Shown here piece by piece: positions 16,393 through 24,481 of a DNA stretch of 64,000 nucleotides. A program made the translations under genes and the position numbers. Each line of letters opens with the position of its first letter. Position 1 is the stretch's first letter. The stretch spans positions 2,294,001 through 2,358,000 of the forward strand of contig NZ_CP097463.1 in the NCBI RefSeq assembly GCF_027247405.1, read 5' to 3'. Under the pieces are notes generated by a model. That model was given only the letters and a program-made list of their open reading frames with translations, did not search any database and had not been told where the DNA came from. This DNA is from Jatrophihabitans cynanchi. Its GTDB lineage: Bacteria; Actinomycetota; Actinomycetes; Mycobacteriales; Jatrophihabitantaceae.

Positions 16393-18182
16393 CAGCCTTC
16401 GTTGCGGGCCTTCTCGATGGCCTCAAGGCTCTTCTGCGCGGCCTTGGTCACCGCTTCGTCCAAGCCTCCGGCCTCAGCCAGCGCTTTCAAGACCGACGGC
16501 ATCTTGCGAAACACGGGCACCCACTGCGCCTTGACCTTCTGCATCAGGGCAGGGCGCTGAAGCATCGTCTCGACCTCAGGCGCAAGTCTTCCGCTCTCGG
16601 TTGCTAGAGCGGTCAGCGAGAGGAACGCGGGTCTTGCATCGTCCTGGACGGGCAGCGACTCGCCGAGCGCACGGACAATGACGTCTTGGCTCTCGGGCGT
16701 CATGGCGAGGACGTCCTGGAGAGCAGCGCGCCGCACCGTGTCGGACTGGGCGAGCAGCTGCTCGACCATCTTGCGCTGTTGGCTGTCCATCGCTCCGCCG
16801 AAGGTAACGTCGGAAATCAGCGTCGCGGCCAGGCTCAGGTACCGCTCGATCTCGCTGCCACGACCTACCAGGCGCGGTTCGTTCTGAGCCCAGGCTTGTG
16901 TGGCGTCGGAGACCTCGGCCGGCTTCGCGGCGTCTTCCTTGCCGTCGGCCCAGTCCTCCCACCGCCGCAGCAGGTCCGTGCGCTCGTCCGAGCCCAGAGC
17001 GGCCAGTGTCTTGAACTCCGAGAGATGCCGCAGTTCGAGCAAGTACATCTTGACGAGTACGTCCAGAGGCAGGTGCGCGCCAGCCTCGTCAGCGATCTGC
17101 TCGCGGATCGCGAGATTGTTCAGGAACCGCTTGACCGCTCGCGGAGTCTGCCATCTGTCCGCGGACAGCCCGCGGGAGATCACCGCGGCGAGCCTCTGGT
17201 GCTCCGCGGTCGGACCTGGCGCGCCGGGGGCGCCGTCGATCGCGTAGGGCGCCTCACCAGCACGGCGGCGAATACGAGCACGCTCGATCATCGCCTTGTT
17301 CTGCTCGCCCGACATGTTCGACAGCTGACCGGCGAGAAGCAGCGCCACATACGCCTCGGCGTCGCGCTGGGACAGCCGGGGCAACGACAACGGGATCTGG
17401 ACGATCTTCTCGGTGTATCGATTTGCGAACTCGCCCTGCGCAAGGCCGCCGAGATGGGAGTTGATGCTCGCTCGAACCAGCGCCTCATCCGCAGCAAGCA
17501 CGAACGCCATCTTCTTGACCGACAAGAAGAGCTTGATCGCCTCCAGCGTCGCCACCGCCGACGCAGGCAGGCAGCGGTCGAGGTCGTCGACGAGCACGAC
17601 CACCCTGGTGATACCGAGATCCGACTGCATGAGAGCCGCAAAGTCCTCACGGAAACCCGCCATGCTTTGCGGCTTCTCCTCGCCCTTTTCGTCCTTCCCG
17701 CTCGGCGGCGCGGGCGTAAGCGCGTCGATCAACTCCGGTAGGGCGAGCCCCTGCGTGGCCGCACTCGTGATCAGGACCTTCGCGACCCTCCCCCATGCGA
17801 TCCGTCTGCGGAGACCTTGCAGCTTTTCCACGATGTCGTGGATGCGGTCTCTCGAGACGCCATCCGCCTCGGCCTCGACTCGCTCTTGGACGGCGTTGAG
17901 CACCAGGGCAATCAGCGTGCCGCGCACATCCTGACTTTCCTCGAACTCCCACGGGTCGACCGTGACCACCAGCAAGCGCTCGTGCGCCTTCAGTCTCTCC
18001 TCGACCAGCCTCAGCAATGTCGACTTTCCGCCGCCCCAGCCGCTCTGAACGCCGATCGTCACTGGGTCGAGCCCATTGGCGTCCAGCACCCTCACGACGG
18101 CATCAACGACGCCGCCGAACCCGAGAAGATCCAGAGTCGTCGGGTTGTCGTCGAACATCGGTGCCGACGCGGACTGGTCCAT
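16392..18182 (-). CDS. qatA: QatA, KAP-family P-loop ATPase of the Qat defence system
   Basis: The 596-residue protein has a Walker A in QSGWGGGKST (about residues 46-55) and a Walker B in VVVLVDDLDRCLP (about 193-205) followed by the ATLEAIKLFLSVKKMAFVLA strand-helix typical of KAP NTPases. The C-terminal half is helical. KAP ATPases are often membrane-associated, but no clear transmembrane pair is inserted here. It is the first gene of the minus-strand qat operon; a roughly 320-base region separates it from the divergent nuclease-like gene. Confidence 0.9.
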   Translation of the reverse strand: MDQSASAPMFDDNPTTLDLLGFGGVVDAVVRVLDANGLDPVTIGVQSGWGGGKSTLLRLVEERLKAHERLLVVTVDPWEFEESQDVRGTLIALVLNAVQERVEAEADGVSRDRIHDIVEKLQGLRRRIAWGRVAKVLITSAATQGLALPELIDALTPAPPSGKDEKGEEKPQSMAGFREDFAALMQSDLGITRVVVLVDDLDRCLPASAVATLEAIKLFLSVKKMAFVLAADEALVRASINSHLGGLAQGEFANRYTEKIVQIPLSLPRLSQRDAEAYVALLLAGQLSNMSGEQNKAMIERARIRRRAGEAPYAIDGAPGAPGPTAEHQRLAAVISRGLSADRWQTPRAVKRFLNNLAIREQIADEAGAHLPLDVLVKMYLLELRHLSEFKTLAALGSDERTDLLRRWEDWADGKEDAAKPAEVSDATQAWAQNEPRLVGRGSEIERYLSLAATLISDVTFGGAMDSQQRKMVEQLLAQSDTVRRAALQDVLAMTPESQDVIVRALGESLPVQDDARPAFLSLTALATESGRLAPEVETMLQRPALMQKVKAQWVPVFRKMPSVLKALAEAGGLDEAVTKAAQKSLEAIEKARNEG

Positions 18183-18505
18183 GCCGCCGAGTCTCCGTCA
18201 CGTCGGACCCTCCGGGCCGCAGCGACACAGATCCGTCGAATCCGATGAACTTCAGGCCGCCTGCGCCAGACCGTCCGGACGAGAGCCTAGAACCGGGTCG
18301 CGATCGGCCGGCCGGCCTGCACTGTCTCCGTCGCGTCCGTGCACCCGCTAATCGACCGGTCATCTGACGGATCCAAGCGCGCGATCGACCCCGATCTCAG
18401 CGCCGAGCAGATGGACGGCTACGCGGGTCGGAGGCACGCATCATCAGCGGCATAGGGGGACGGTTCCGCGCGGTCGTCGGCACGCCCGCTGCGCAACGGT
18501 GCGGA
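18183..18505. other. Divergent intergenic region upstream of qatA
   Basis: No gene is supported here. The region should contain the qatA promoter (minus strand) and that of the divergent nuclease-like gene. No consensus -10/-35 pair or clear operator could be picked out by eye in this GC-rich stretch. Confidence 0.4.
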
Positions 18506-19294
18506 ATGGTTCGCGCGGGGCCGCGCGATCTTCCGTGGGATCCTTTCGGAGTGGATTCGCTGACCGAGCATGTAACCCCGAAGCGTTTGGCGACCATCTC
18601 CAAACGAGATCGGCGTCTTCTCGCAAGTGCCGGACTCACGTCATGGGCCGCAGGTGGAGTGGCAACCTTTGTCTCGGGAAACGGCTCCGGCGCAGTCGCG
18701 CTAGTTGCAGCGGGCCTGGCAGCCGGTGTTCTCGCAGGCGTCGGCAGATGGCCGACGCGAGTGGTTGTCTCCGGTAGCGAGATGTATTGGGAAGAGGTGG
18801 ACGCCGAGCTCAAGGACGCCCAAGAGGATGCGAGTCCGGAGATGGTCGCAGAGCTCGAACAACTGCGAGCACGTCTCGCCGCTCTTCGCGAGACCCGAGG
18901 CGAGCCCACGAGCACACCTGAGGATTACGATCGACAGCTGCTGCTAGCGATCTCTCGCTTGCGCCCGGACGTGCGTGTCACGTCCGCGGAACTGCTGAGT
19001 CCATTCGCCGCAGACTTTCGTGCCGAGGCCGATGCTGGTGTGATCTGGATCGAGACGAAGTGGCGAAGGACGGAGGCTGCCCCCTTCCGGGGGCGCACGC
19101 TGTCCTCGCTGCTGGGTGGACTGCAGCCTTCGGATCGGCTCCTTGTGGTCGCCAACGCTATAGACGTTGAGCAAGCGTCGCAGCTGATCACCCAGGCACT
19201 CGGAGCACGAGGACGAGTTGTCGGCTGGCGTAATGCCACCGATGACGATGACCTTCTGATCGCCCTGAACGACCTTCTCCCGCTGCGGACATGA
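18506..19294 (+). CDS. Membrane-anchored restriction-endonuclease-like protein
   Basis: The product has about 262 residues. A hydrophobic pair lies at residues 45-80 (LTSWAAGGVATFVSG, GAVALVAAGLAAGVLAGV), then an acidic coiled-coil-like segment (MVAELEQLRARLAALRET, about 113-130), then a C-terminal domain. In that domain ADAGVIWIETKW gives an ExK after an acidic residue and strand, as in PD-(D/E)xK nucleases of the Mrr/NERD type, followed by DRLLVVANA. The assignment rests on this motif pattern only. It stands divergent from qatA at the right edge of the cargo. GTG 18551 is an alternative start. Confidence 0.55.
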   Translation: MVRAGPRDLPWDPFGVDSLTEHVTPKRLATISKRDRRLLASAGLTSWAAGGVATFVSGNGSGAVALVAAGLAAGVLAGVGRWPTRVVVSGSEMYWEEVDAELKDAQEDASPEMVAELEQLRARLAALRETRGEPTSTPEDYDRQLLLAISRLRPDVRVTSAELLSPFAADFRAEADAGVIWIETKWRRTEAAPFRGRTLSSLLGGLQPSDRLLVVANAIDVEQASQLITQALGARGRVVGWRNATDDDDLLIALNDLLPLRT

Positions 19295-19672
19295 GAGGCG
19301 GATCGACCTGGTCGCGACTCAAGCCGACGGCAGGGCGCGACCGATAGCAGAACGTTGCGGGGCCGCAACGCTGCGCGTGACATCGGCAAGAACATCGATC
19401 CAGTCGTCGTGATCGTGCGCCATACCAACCGACCTGCGCCCCAGCTACATCGCCGCGACCCGCGGCGGTGATGGCGGCAGGATACTGAACCTCCGTTGTT
19501 CACCCCTGTGGCTGTGTCAACCTGAACTGGCCCCAGCTCGCGCATCTCACGCGGCCGCGGTGGTGTCCGCAATTAGCCGGGATGAGCGCGCACGGCGCTT
19601 CCGATCATGGCGATGAGGGGCGCGTCGTGGCACGACGGTTCGCCCGTTCGGCCACCGGCTTCCGCTGAAATC
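19295..19672. other. Intergenic right border of the cargo
   Basis: No gene is supported. A short inverted repeat GTCGT-GGC-ACGAC lies near 19625-19636. This stretch is the right junction of the defence cargo with the ICE backbone and could also hold part of a transfer origin, but no nick-site consensus was recognised. Confidence 0.35.
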
Positions 19673-19730
19673 GGTGAAACCTGCTCGCATCGGCGGCTTC
19701 TTGTAGACGCCCTCGTTCGGAGGGTCGATC
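19673..19730 (+). promoter_or_regulatory. Leader RNA element, copy 4 (upstream of the DUF3846-like gene)
   Basis: It begins GGTGAAACC and carries CGGCGGCT and then GTAGACGC, shared with copy 3. It ends in a hairpin CCCTC-GTTCG-GAGGG (19710-19724). It lies just before a GAGGAGAAG ribosome site and the ATG at 19743. Unlike copies 2 and 3 it does not overlap an upstream stop codon. Confidence 0.6.
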
Positions 19731-19742
19731 GAGGAGAAGCCG

Positions 19743-20210
19743 ATGGCGAACGGTCCGATCCGTGCGTTACGGGTGACGCCGGGTGGCGCGATCAACGAGG
19801 TATTGCTCCCGTCCGGCTCCGAGGGTCAGCTCGGTGTGATGCGCGAGCAGATTGGCTGTTCGATGGTCGAGCCGGTGGGGCTCGGCCCGGATTTGATGAT
19901 GTGGTGCGACGAGGAGGGTTTCCTCGCGGCCGAGCCGAAGCTGAACTTGTGTGCCACGGGGATCGGGGCCAGTCACGGACGGGTGGAGCAAGCGTATGTC
20001 CGCACGACCGTCTTCACTGGCGCAGCGGCCGGGGGCGTCGAGCTTGACGGGTTGACCGAGGCGCAGGTGGAAGAGCTGCGCCGCGAGTGCGCACATGTGA
20101 TCCGGTTGGCGGTGATGTACCGGCTGTCCCGGCCGGGGTGCACGGCGGTCGACGAAGTACGCCTGGTCCAGGGCGCGTGCGTGACCGACACCGGGATCGG
20201 CGCCCGATGA
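19743..20210 (+). CDS. DUF3846-like ICE protein
   Basis: The 155-residue protein has the features of DUF3846: an N-terminal VTPGG segment, MREQIGCSMVEPV, a Trp/acidic turn (MMWCDEEGFL), and PKLNLCATG. This family is common in actinobacterial plasmids, phages and ICEs and has no proven function. A strong GAGGAG site precedes ATG 19743. It opens an operon that runs through the ArdC-like, VirD4 and HNH genes, with overlapping stops and starts. Confidence 0.7.
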   Translation: MANGPIRALRVTPGGAINEVLLPSGSEGQLGVMREQIGCSMVEPVGLGPDLMMWCDEEGFLAAEPKLNLCATGIGASHGRVEQAYVRTTVFTGAAAGGVELDGLTEAQVEELRRECAHVIRLAVMYRLSRPGCTAVDEVRLVQGACVTDTGIGAR

Positions 20211-21253
20211 GGCGGCAGCCGATGTCTCGGGAGGAGGCGGCGGCCGCGCGAGCCGAACGGATCGACGCCGCGCAGGCGGTGCTGGCCGACGCGGTGGCCG
20301 GCATCCGCGATGGGGACGGCTGGCAGCGGTTCCTGGCGTTCCAGGCCAAGCTGCACGCCTACTCGGCGAACAACTGCCTGTTGATCACGGCCCAGCACCT
20401 GCACAAGTACGAGCAGGGCCTCGTGCCGTCACCGCTGCCGACCTATGTCGCCTCGTACCGCAGATGGCAAGATCTCGGCCGGCAGGTGCAGCGGGGCCAG
20501 TCCGGGATGGCGATCGTCGCACCGATGCGGGGGTTCCGTCGTGAGGCGGTCGACGCCGACGGCAATACCCGCCGCCTCGCCGGGGACGAGCGCCCCGATG
20601 CCGGGGAGCAGGAAACGAAAACCGCCTACATGCGCGGATTCACCGTCGAGAAGGTCTTCTCCATGGAACAGACCGACGGCGACCCCCTGCCGCTGCCGCC
20701 GGCGCCGCACTTGCTGACCGGGCAGGCCCCTCCCGGGCTGAGTGACGCGGTCACCCGGCTGGTCGAATCCCGCGGGTTCGCGGTGTCGACGGTCGCCTCG
20801 GCAGTCGAGTTGGGTGGCGCGAATGGGCGGACCACCTGGTCGGACCGGACCGTCAAGATCCGGGCGGACATGGACGACGCCGCGCGGGTCAAGACGCTGA
20901 TTCACGAGGTCGCGCACGTCTTGCTACACGACCCGACCACAGACGAGACCGGGGCGGGGTTACCGACCGGGCACAAGGAGGTGGAGGCCGAGTCGGTCGC
21001 GTTCGTCGTCGCGGACGCGCACGGCATGGCGACCGGCGAGTACTCGTTCGCCTACGTCGCTGGCTGGATCGACCGCGAGGACCACGCGAGCGTGATCGCG
21101 AAGACCGCGCAGCGGGTCGCGGCCTGCGCGAAACAGATCATCGCCGCCTCCCCGGCCGCGCATACCGACGGCGGGCGGCCGACGGTGCCGGAGCGGCCTG
21201 TGTCTCGGCCGGCCGAGCTGGCGCTGGCCGAACGTGAGGCGGTGGGACTTTGA
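20207..21253 (+). CDS. ArdC-like antirestriction protein (ssDNA-binding domain plus metallopeptidase)
   Basis: The 348-residue protein has an N-terminal ArdC-like region (YSANNCLLITAQ, YRRWQDLGRQVQRGQ, KVFSMEQTDG) and a C-terminal zinc peptidase domain with HExxH in LIHEVAHVLLH plus a downstream EAESVAFVV that should supply the third ligand. ArdC proteins protect incoming single-stranded conjugative DNA from restriction. ATG 20207 overlaps the previous stop; the longer frame upstream is a shadow. In an ICE it would help establishment in a new host. Confidence 0.8.
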   Translation: MRRQPMSREEAAAARAERIDAAQAVLADAVAGIRDGDGWQRFLAFQAKLHAYSANNCLLITAQHLHKYEQGLVPSPLPTYVASYRRWQDLGRQVQRGQSGMAIVAPMRGFRREAVDADGNTRRLAGDERPDAGEQETKTAYMRGFTVEKVFSMEQTDGDPLPLPPAPHLLTGQAPPGLSDAVTRLVESRGFAVSTVASAVELGGANGRTTWSDRTVKIRADMDDAARVKTLIHEVAHVLLHDPTTDETGAGLPTGHKEVEAESVAFVVADAHGMATGEYSFAYVAGWIDREDHASVIAKTAQRVAACAKQIIAASPAAHTDGGRPTVPERPVSRPAELALAEREAVGL

Positions 21254-21717
21254 GCGAGCAGGTCTTCGACGGAATGTCCATTCGTGAACACGCCGGGCAG
21301 GTCGCGGAATCGGTGCGGGCCATCAATCACCTCAGCCTGCCGTGGGTGGTCGAGGAGTCGCTGCCGTACCCGTCCGACGTGGCGGTCGTGGTGGCCGAGC
21401 TGGCTCGGGCCGCGCACGGACTGCGCCAGGCCACGGCCCAGCTCGCCGACCGCATCGAGCGGCTCGAGCAGGCCGGGCACATTCGCGATGCGGACCCCGA
21501 CCCAACCCACCCGGATCGGGCGGCGCTGGCCTGTCTCTTGCTGAGTGTCTCGGTTGCCGCCGCTACCGGGCGGCTGGCGACCGCGCTGGACAGCGCCCAG
21601 CAGCACCTGTCCTGCCTGGCCTGTGCCGAGCAAACGACGCTGTCGACGCACACGGCCACGCCCGACACCACACCGACCGCGGCCGAACCGACCGAGCTGC
21701 GACGGCTGGCTCGATGA
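21250..21717 (+). CDS. Hypothetical ICE protein
   Basis: The product has up to 155 residues. It starts at TTG 21250 overlapping the ArdC-like stop, or at ATG 21283. The mid-part is helical (VVVAELARAAHGLRQATAQL, coiled-coil-like ADRIERLEQAG), followed by a mildly hydrophobic stretch and a Thr/Ala-rich tail with two Cys. No family is recognised. It is coupled to virD4 by an ATGA overlap, so it may act with the coupling protein; this is inference. Confidence 0.6.
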   Translation: MSEQVFDGMSIREHAGQVAESVRAINHLSLPWVVEESLPYPSDVAVVVAELARAAHGLRQATAQLADRIERLEQAGHIRDADPDPTHPDRAALACLLLSVSVAAATGRLATALDSAQQHLSCLACAEQTTLSTHTATPDTTPTAAEPTELRRLAR

Positions 21718-23492
21718 CGACCGACGGGCCCCGCACCGACGCGGGGACGAACCTGGCGCTGGCCGGCATGGGGAGCCTGTTCGGGCTCGGAACTCTTCTG
21801 TGGGCTGGCGGGGTGTGCTCCGCGCTGGTGTGCAGCCACCGGGTTCCGCACGGCCGGCTGCTGGCCGGGTACGCCGCCTTCGCGCACGCCGGTGAACCGT
21901 CGGCGGCCTGGCACGCACCGGTCGGACCAGCCGTCGTCTACTGGCCGGTCACCGTCCTCGTCCTCACCACTGCTGGCGCGCTCGGTGTCCTGGGATGGCG
22001 GATCGTTCACGCCGGGCCCACCCGGCAGCACAGCGACCCCGCCCGCGTGGCAGGGCTGGCGACCCGGTCGCAGGTCAAGGCCGCGGCCGGGCAGCGGGCG
22101 CTGCTACGCCGCGCCCGCACCCTCCGACCGTCGTTGGCCAAGCCTGCACCGTCCGATGTCGGCTACCGGCTCGGGCACGCGCGGGGGATAGCGTGCTGGG
22201 TGTCGGTCGAGGACTCCATGGTGCTGCTCGGGCCGCCCCGATCCGGCAAGGGCCTGCACACCGTGATCGACGCGATCCTCGACGCCCCCGGCGCGGTCGT
22301 GACGACCTCGACTCGCCCGGACAACCTCACCGCCACACTCCAGGCCCGGCAGGCGGCCGGACCGGTGGCCGTGTTCGACCCCCAACACCTGGCCCGGGGG
22401 GTGCCGTCGGCGGTGAAGTGGTCCCCGGTGCGGGGGTGTGAGGACCCGCAGACCGCGATGATCCGCGCCCGGGCGTTGTGCGCGGACCCGGCCGAGGGCG
22501 TCGAGGGCGCCGCGTTCTGGGCCCAGCAGTGCTACACCGCTGTCCGCTGTCTCCTGCACGCCGCCGCCCTGGCCCACCGACCCACGGTGGAGCTGTACCA
22601 GTGGTCGCTGGCACCGGTCGCCGCGAAGGAAGCCGCCGAGATCCTCAAGGCACACCCGGCCTCCGCGCCGGCCTGGTCGCGGGCGTTGGAGGCGATCCTT
22701 TCCGCCGACCCGCGCCAACGCGACTCGGTGTGGGCGATGGTCGCCAACACCTTCGCCCCGCTGGCCGACCCTGACGTGCTCGCCACCCTCAGCCCGGCCG
22801 CGGGCGAGCAGTTCGACCCCGAGACGTTCCTACGCGGCGCGGGCGCGGTGTATCTGCTGGGCACCGCGTCCGGCGCGAGCGCCACCGCCGGGCTGGTGGC
22901 CGCGTTCGTCGAGGACGTCGTCGAGGCCGCCCGGCGTCTCGCGGCCGCCTCCCCCGGCGCCCGGCTCGATCCGCCGCTGGCGGTGATCCTGGACGAGGCC
23001 GCGAACTACCCGCTGCCCTCGCTGCCGGCGCTGATGAGCGAGGGTGGCGGCACCGGCATCACTACCCTCGTGGTCCTCCAATCGTTGGCGCAGGCCCGCG
23101 CCCGGTGGGGTCACGACGGCGCGGCCGCGATCTGGGACGCCGCGATCGTCAAACTCATCCTCGGCGGAGGCGGCAACGCCGACGACTTACGGGACCTGTC
23201 CGCGCTGATCGGCACCCGAGTCGAGCACAAGCGCTCCACCTCCACCGGTGGCCCATACGGGCGCACCTTCAACGACACTACCGAGGAAAAACCGATCCTC
23301 GACCCCGGCCAGCTGCGCACCCTCCCCTTCGGGAGCGGGCTGCTGTTGCTCCGCTCGGCGCCGCCGATCCTCACGCGCCTGACCGCCTGGACTGACCGTC
23401 CCGACGCCACCGCCCTGCGCGCTAGCAAGGCCGAGTTGGAGGCCGCGATCCACACCGCCCACACTGCCGACGCCGGACGTCGCCGTGCGTGA
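21714..23492 (+). CDS. VirD4/TraG-type conjugative coupling ATPase
   Basis: The 592-residue protein has two N-terminal membrane segments (about 15-35 and 75-98). A Walker A lies in LGPPRSGKGLHT (about 172-184) and a Walker B in LAVILDEAANYPLPS (about 422), the latter followed by the TraM-recognition-like region (GGTGITTLVVLQSLAQARARWG). Coupling proteins bring the DNA-relaxase complex to the secretion channel. ATG 21714 overlaps the previous stop. It is separated from the virB genes by the defence cargo. Confidence 0.9.
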   Translation: MTTDGPRTDAGTNLALAGMGSLFGLGTLLWAGGVCSALVCSHRVPHGRLLAGYAAFAHAGEPSAAWHAPVGPAVVYWPVTVLVLTTAGALGVLGWRIVHAGPTRQHSDPARVAGLATRSQVKAAAGQRALLRRARTLRPSLAKPAPSDVGYRLGHARGIACWVSVEDSMVLLGPPRSGKGLHTVIDAILDAPGAVVTTSTRPDNLTATLQARQAAGPVAVFDPQHLARGVPSAVKWSPVRGCEDPQTAMIRARALCADPAEGVEGAAFWAQQCYTAVRCLLHAAALAHRPTVELYQWSLAPVAAKEAAEILKAHPASAPAWSRALEAILSADPRQRDSVWAMVANTFAPLADPDVLATLSPAAGEQFDPETFLRGAGAVYLLGTASGASATAGLVAAFVEDVVEAARRLAAASPGARLDPPLAVILDEAANYPLPSLPALMSEGGGTGITTLVVLQSLAQARARWGHDGAAAIWDAAIVKLILGGGGNADDLRDLSALIGTRVEHKRSTSTGGPYGRTFNDTTEEKPILDPGQLRTLPFGSGLLLLRSAPPILTRLTAWTDRPDATALRASKAELEAAIHTAHTADAGRRRA

Positions 23493-23886
23493 CCCGCGGC
23501 CCGGTCGGCCCTGGCCCCTCGGAAGGGTCCGCGTGCGTGCCGCGTACCGCGACTACATCGGCTCGACGGATTGGCAAGCCCGCCGGCGCACCTGGCACGC
23601 CGCCTGGATCGATCGGCACGGCACGCGGCCGACTTGTCAGGCCTGCGACGCGCCCTGGGCCCTGAGCCGCGGGGATCTGCATCATCGGACGTACGCCCGC
23701 CTCGGCGCCGAGCTGTTCGACGATCTGGTTCCGCTGTGCCGGGCCGACCACGCCGCGCTGCACGACATACTCGAGACAGCCGCGGGCTGGCGACACCTTG
23801 GACGCCCTGCCGCGACCGCCGGGATCATCGCCATCCTCCGGCGGCTGCACCGCGCCGACGCGGCCGATCTGGGACAGCTGTGGTAA
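23485..23886 (+). CDS. HNH-type zinc nuclease-like protein
   Basis: The 133-residue protein contains CQACDAPW, then DLHHRTYARLGAELFDDLVPLCRADHAALH. These form a Cys pair, the HH of an HNH core, and CRADH as the closing zinc/active-site segment, the usual pattern of small HNH endonucleases. GTG 23485 overlaps the virD4 stop. Its role in the ICE is unknown; small HNH proteins next to transfer genes may act in DNA processing. Confidence 0.7.
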   Translation: MRDPRPGRPWPLGRVRVRAAYRDYIGSTDWQARRRTWHAAWIDRHGTRPTCQACDAPWALSRGDLHHRTYARLGAELFDDLVPLCRADHAALHDILETAAGWRHLGRPAATAGIIAILRRLHRADAADLGQLW

Positions 23887-24410
23887 GCGTGTCTGGCGGC
23901 CCAGCTCAGCCGGACCCAGCGGCCCTCATGGCGCAGCTGTTCGCCGGCGACGACTACACCGAAGCCTCCGCCCCACCCGTGCACTGGCCCACACTGGCCG
24001 CCGAGGACCTCGCCGACCAGGCCCGCGGCCTGTACGCGTGGACGGTGAGGTTGCAGCACCGGTTCCCCGAAATGGTGCGCTTACCCGCCTGCTGGTACCG
24101 GCACAACAGCCTGGTCGAGCTATTGTCCGCGCTGCGCGACCACGAACGCGCCTGCTACGCCGACACCGCAGCCCCCACCGCCGCCGTCACCTGGATGACC
24201 GCCTTCCGCGACATCGAAACCCGCCTACGCGGCTGGGTCGCCGAACTGCGTTGCGGCGGCGACCCCCGCTATCACGACCTCAGCGTCCACGCCGTCGCCT
24301 CACTCGAGGGCACCACCCCCGCCGACCTCGACGCGTGGATCGCCGACACCATCGCCGCCCGCCAGCTGGCGGCAATCCACGCCGCCGTCGGCGCAACCGG
24401 TGAGCGGTGA
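23880..24410 (+). CDS. DUF4913-like ICE protein
   Basis: The product has about 176 residues. It starts at GTG 23880 or 23889, overlapping or just after the HNH stop. The core LYAWTVRLQHRF, LPACWYRHNSLVELLSALRDHERACY and AVTWMTAFRDIETRLRGW follows the pattern of DUF4913 proteins of actinobacterial plasmids and ICEs. The function is not known. Its TGA (24408-24410) is part of the GGTGA that begins leader copy 3. Confidence 0.65.
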   Translation: MVSVSGGPAQPDPAALMAQLFAGDDYTEASAPPVHWPTLAAEDLADQARGLYAWTVRLQHRFPEMVRLPACWYRHNSLVELLSALRDHERACYADTAAPTAAVTWMTAFRDIETRLRGWVAELRCGGDPRYHDLSVHAVASLEGTTPADLDAWIADTIAARQLAAIHAAVGATGER

Positions 24411-24460
24411 AACGAGCACGCCCGGACGGCTACTGGTAGACGCGCTCATCCCCAGGCGCC
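24406..24460 (+). promoter_or_regulatory. Leader RNA element, copy 3 (upstream of the primase gene)
   Basis: It begins GGTGAAACG and carries CGGACGGCT and GTAGACGC, then a hairpin with stem GCGC/GCGC (24442-24445 and 24456-24459). It overlaps the stop of the DUF4913-like gene and precedes the primase ATG by about 20 bases, with a GAGAGG site in between. Confidence 0.55.
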
Positions 24461-24481
24461 CAGGGCGAGAGGTAGTTGCCG

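Noticed and set aside
14408-18182. Queuosine/7-deazaguanine biosynthesis because of the QueC-like gene
   Set aside because: No queD, queE or folE partner is near, while the KAP ATPase, QatB and TatD neighbours match the Qat defence system.
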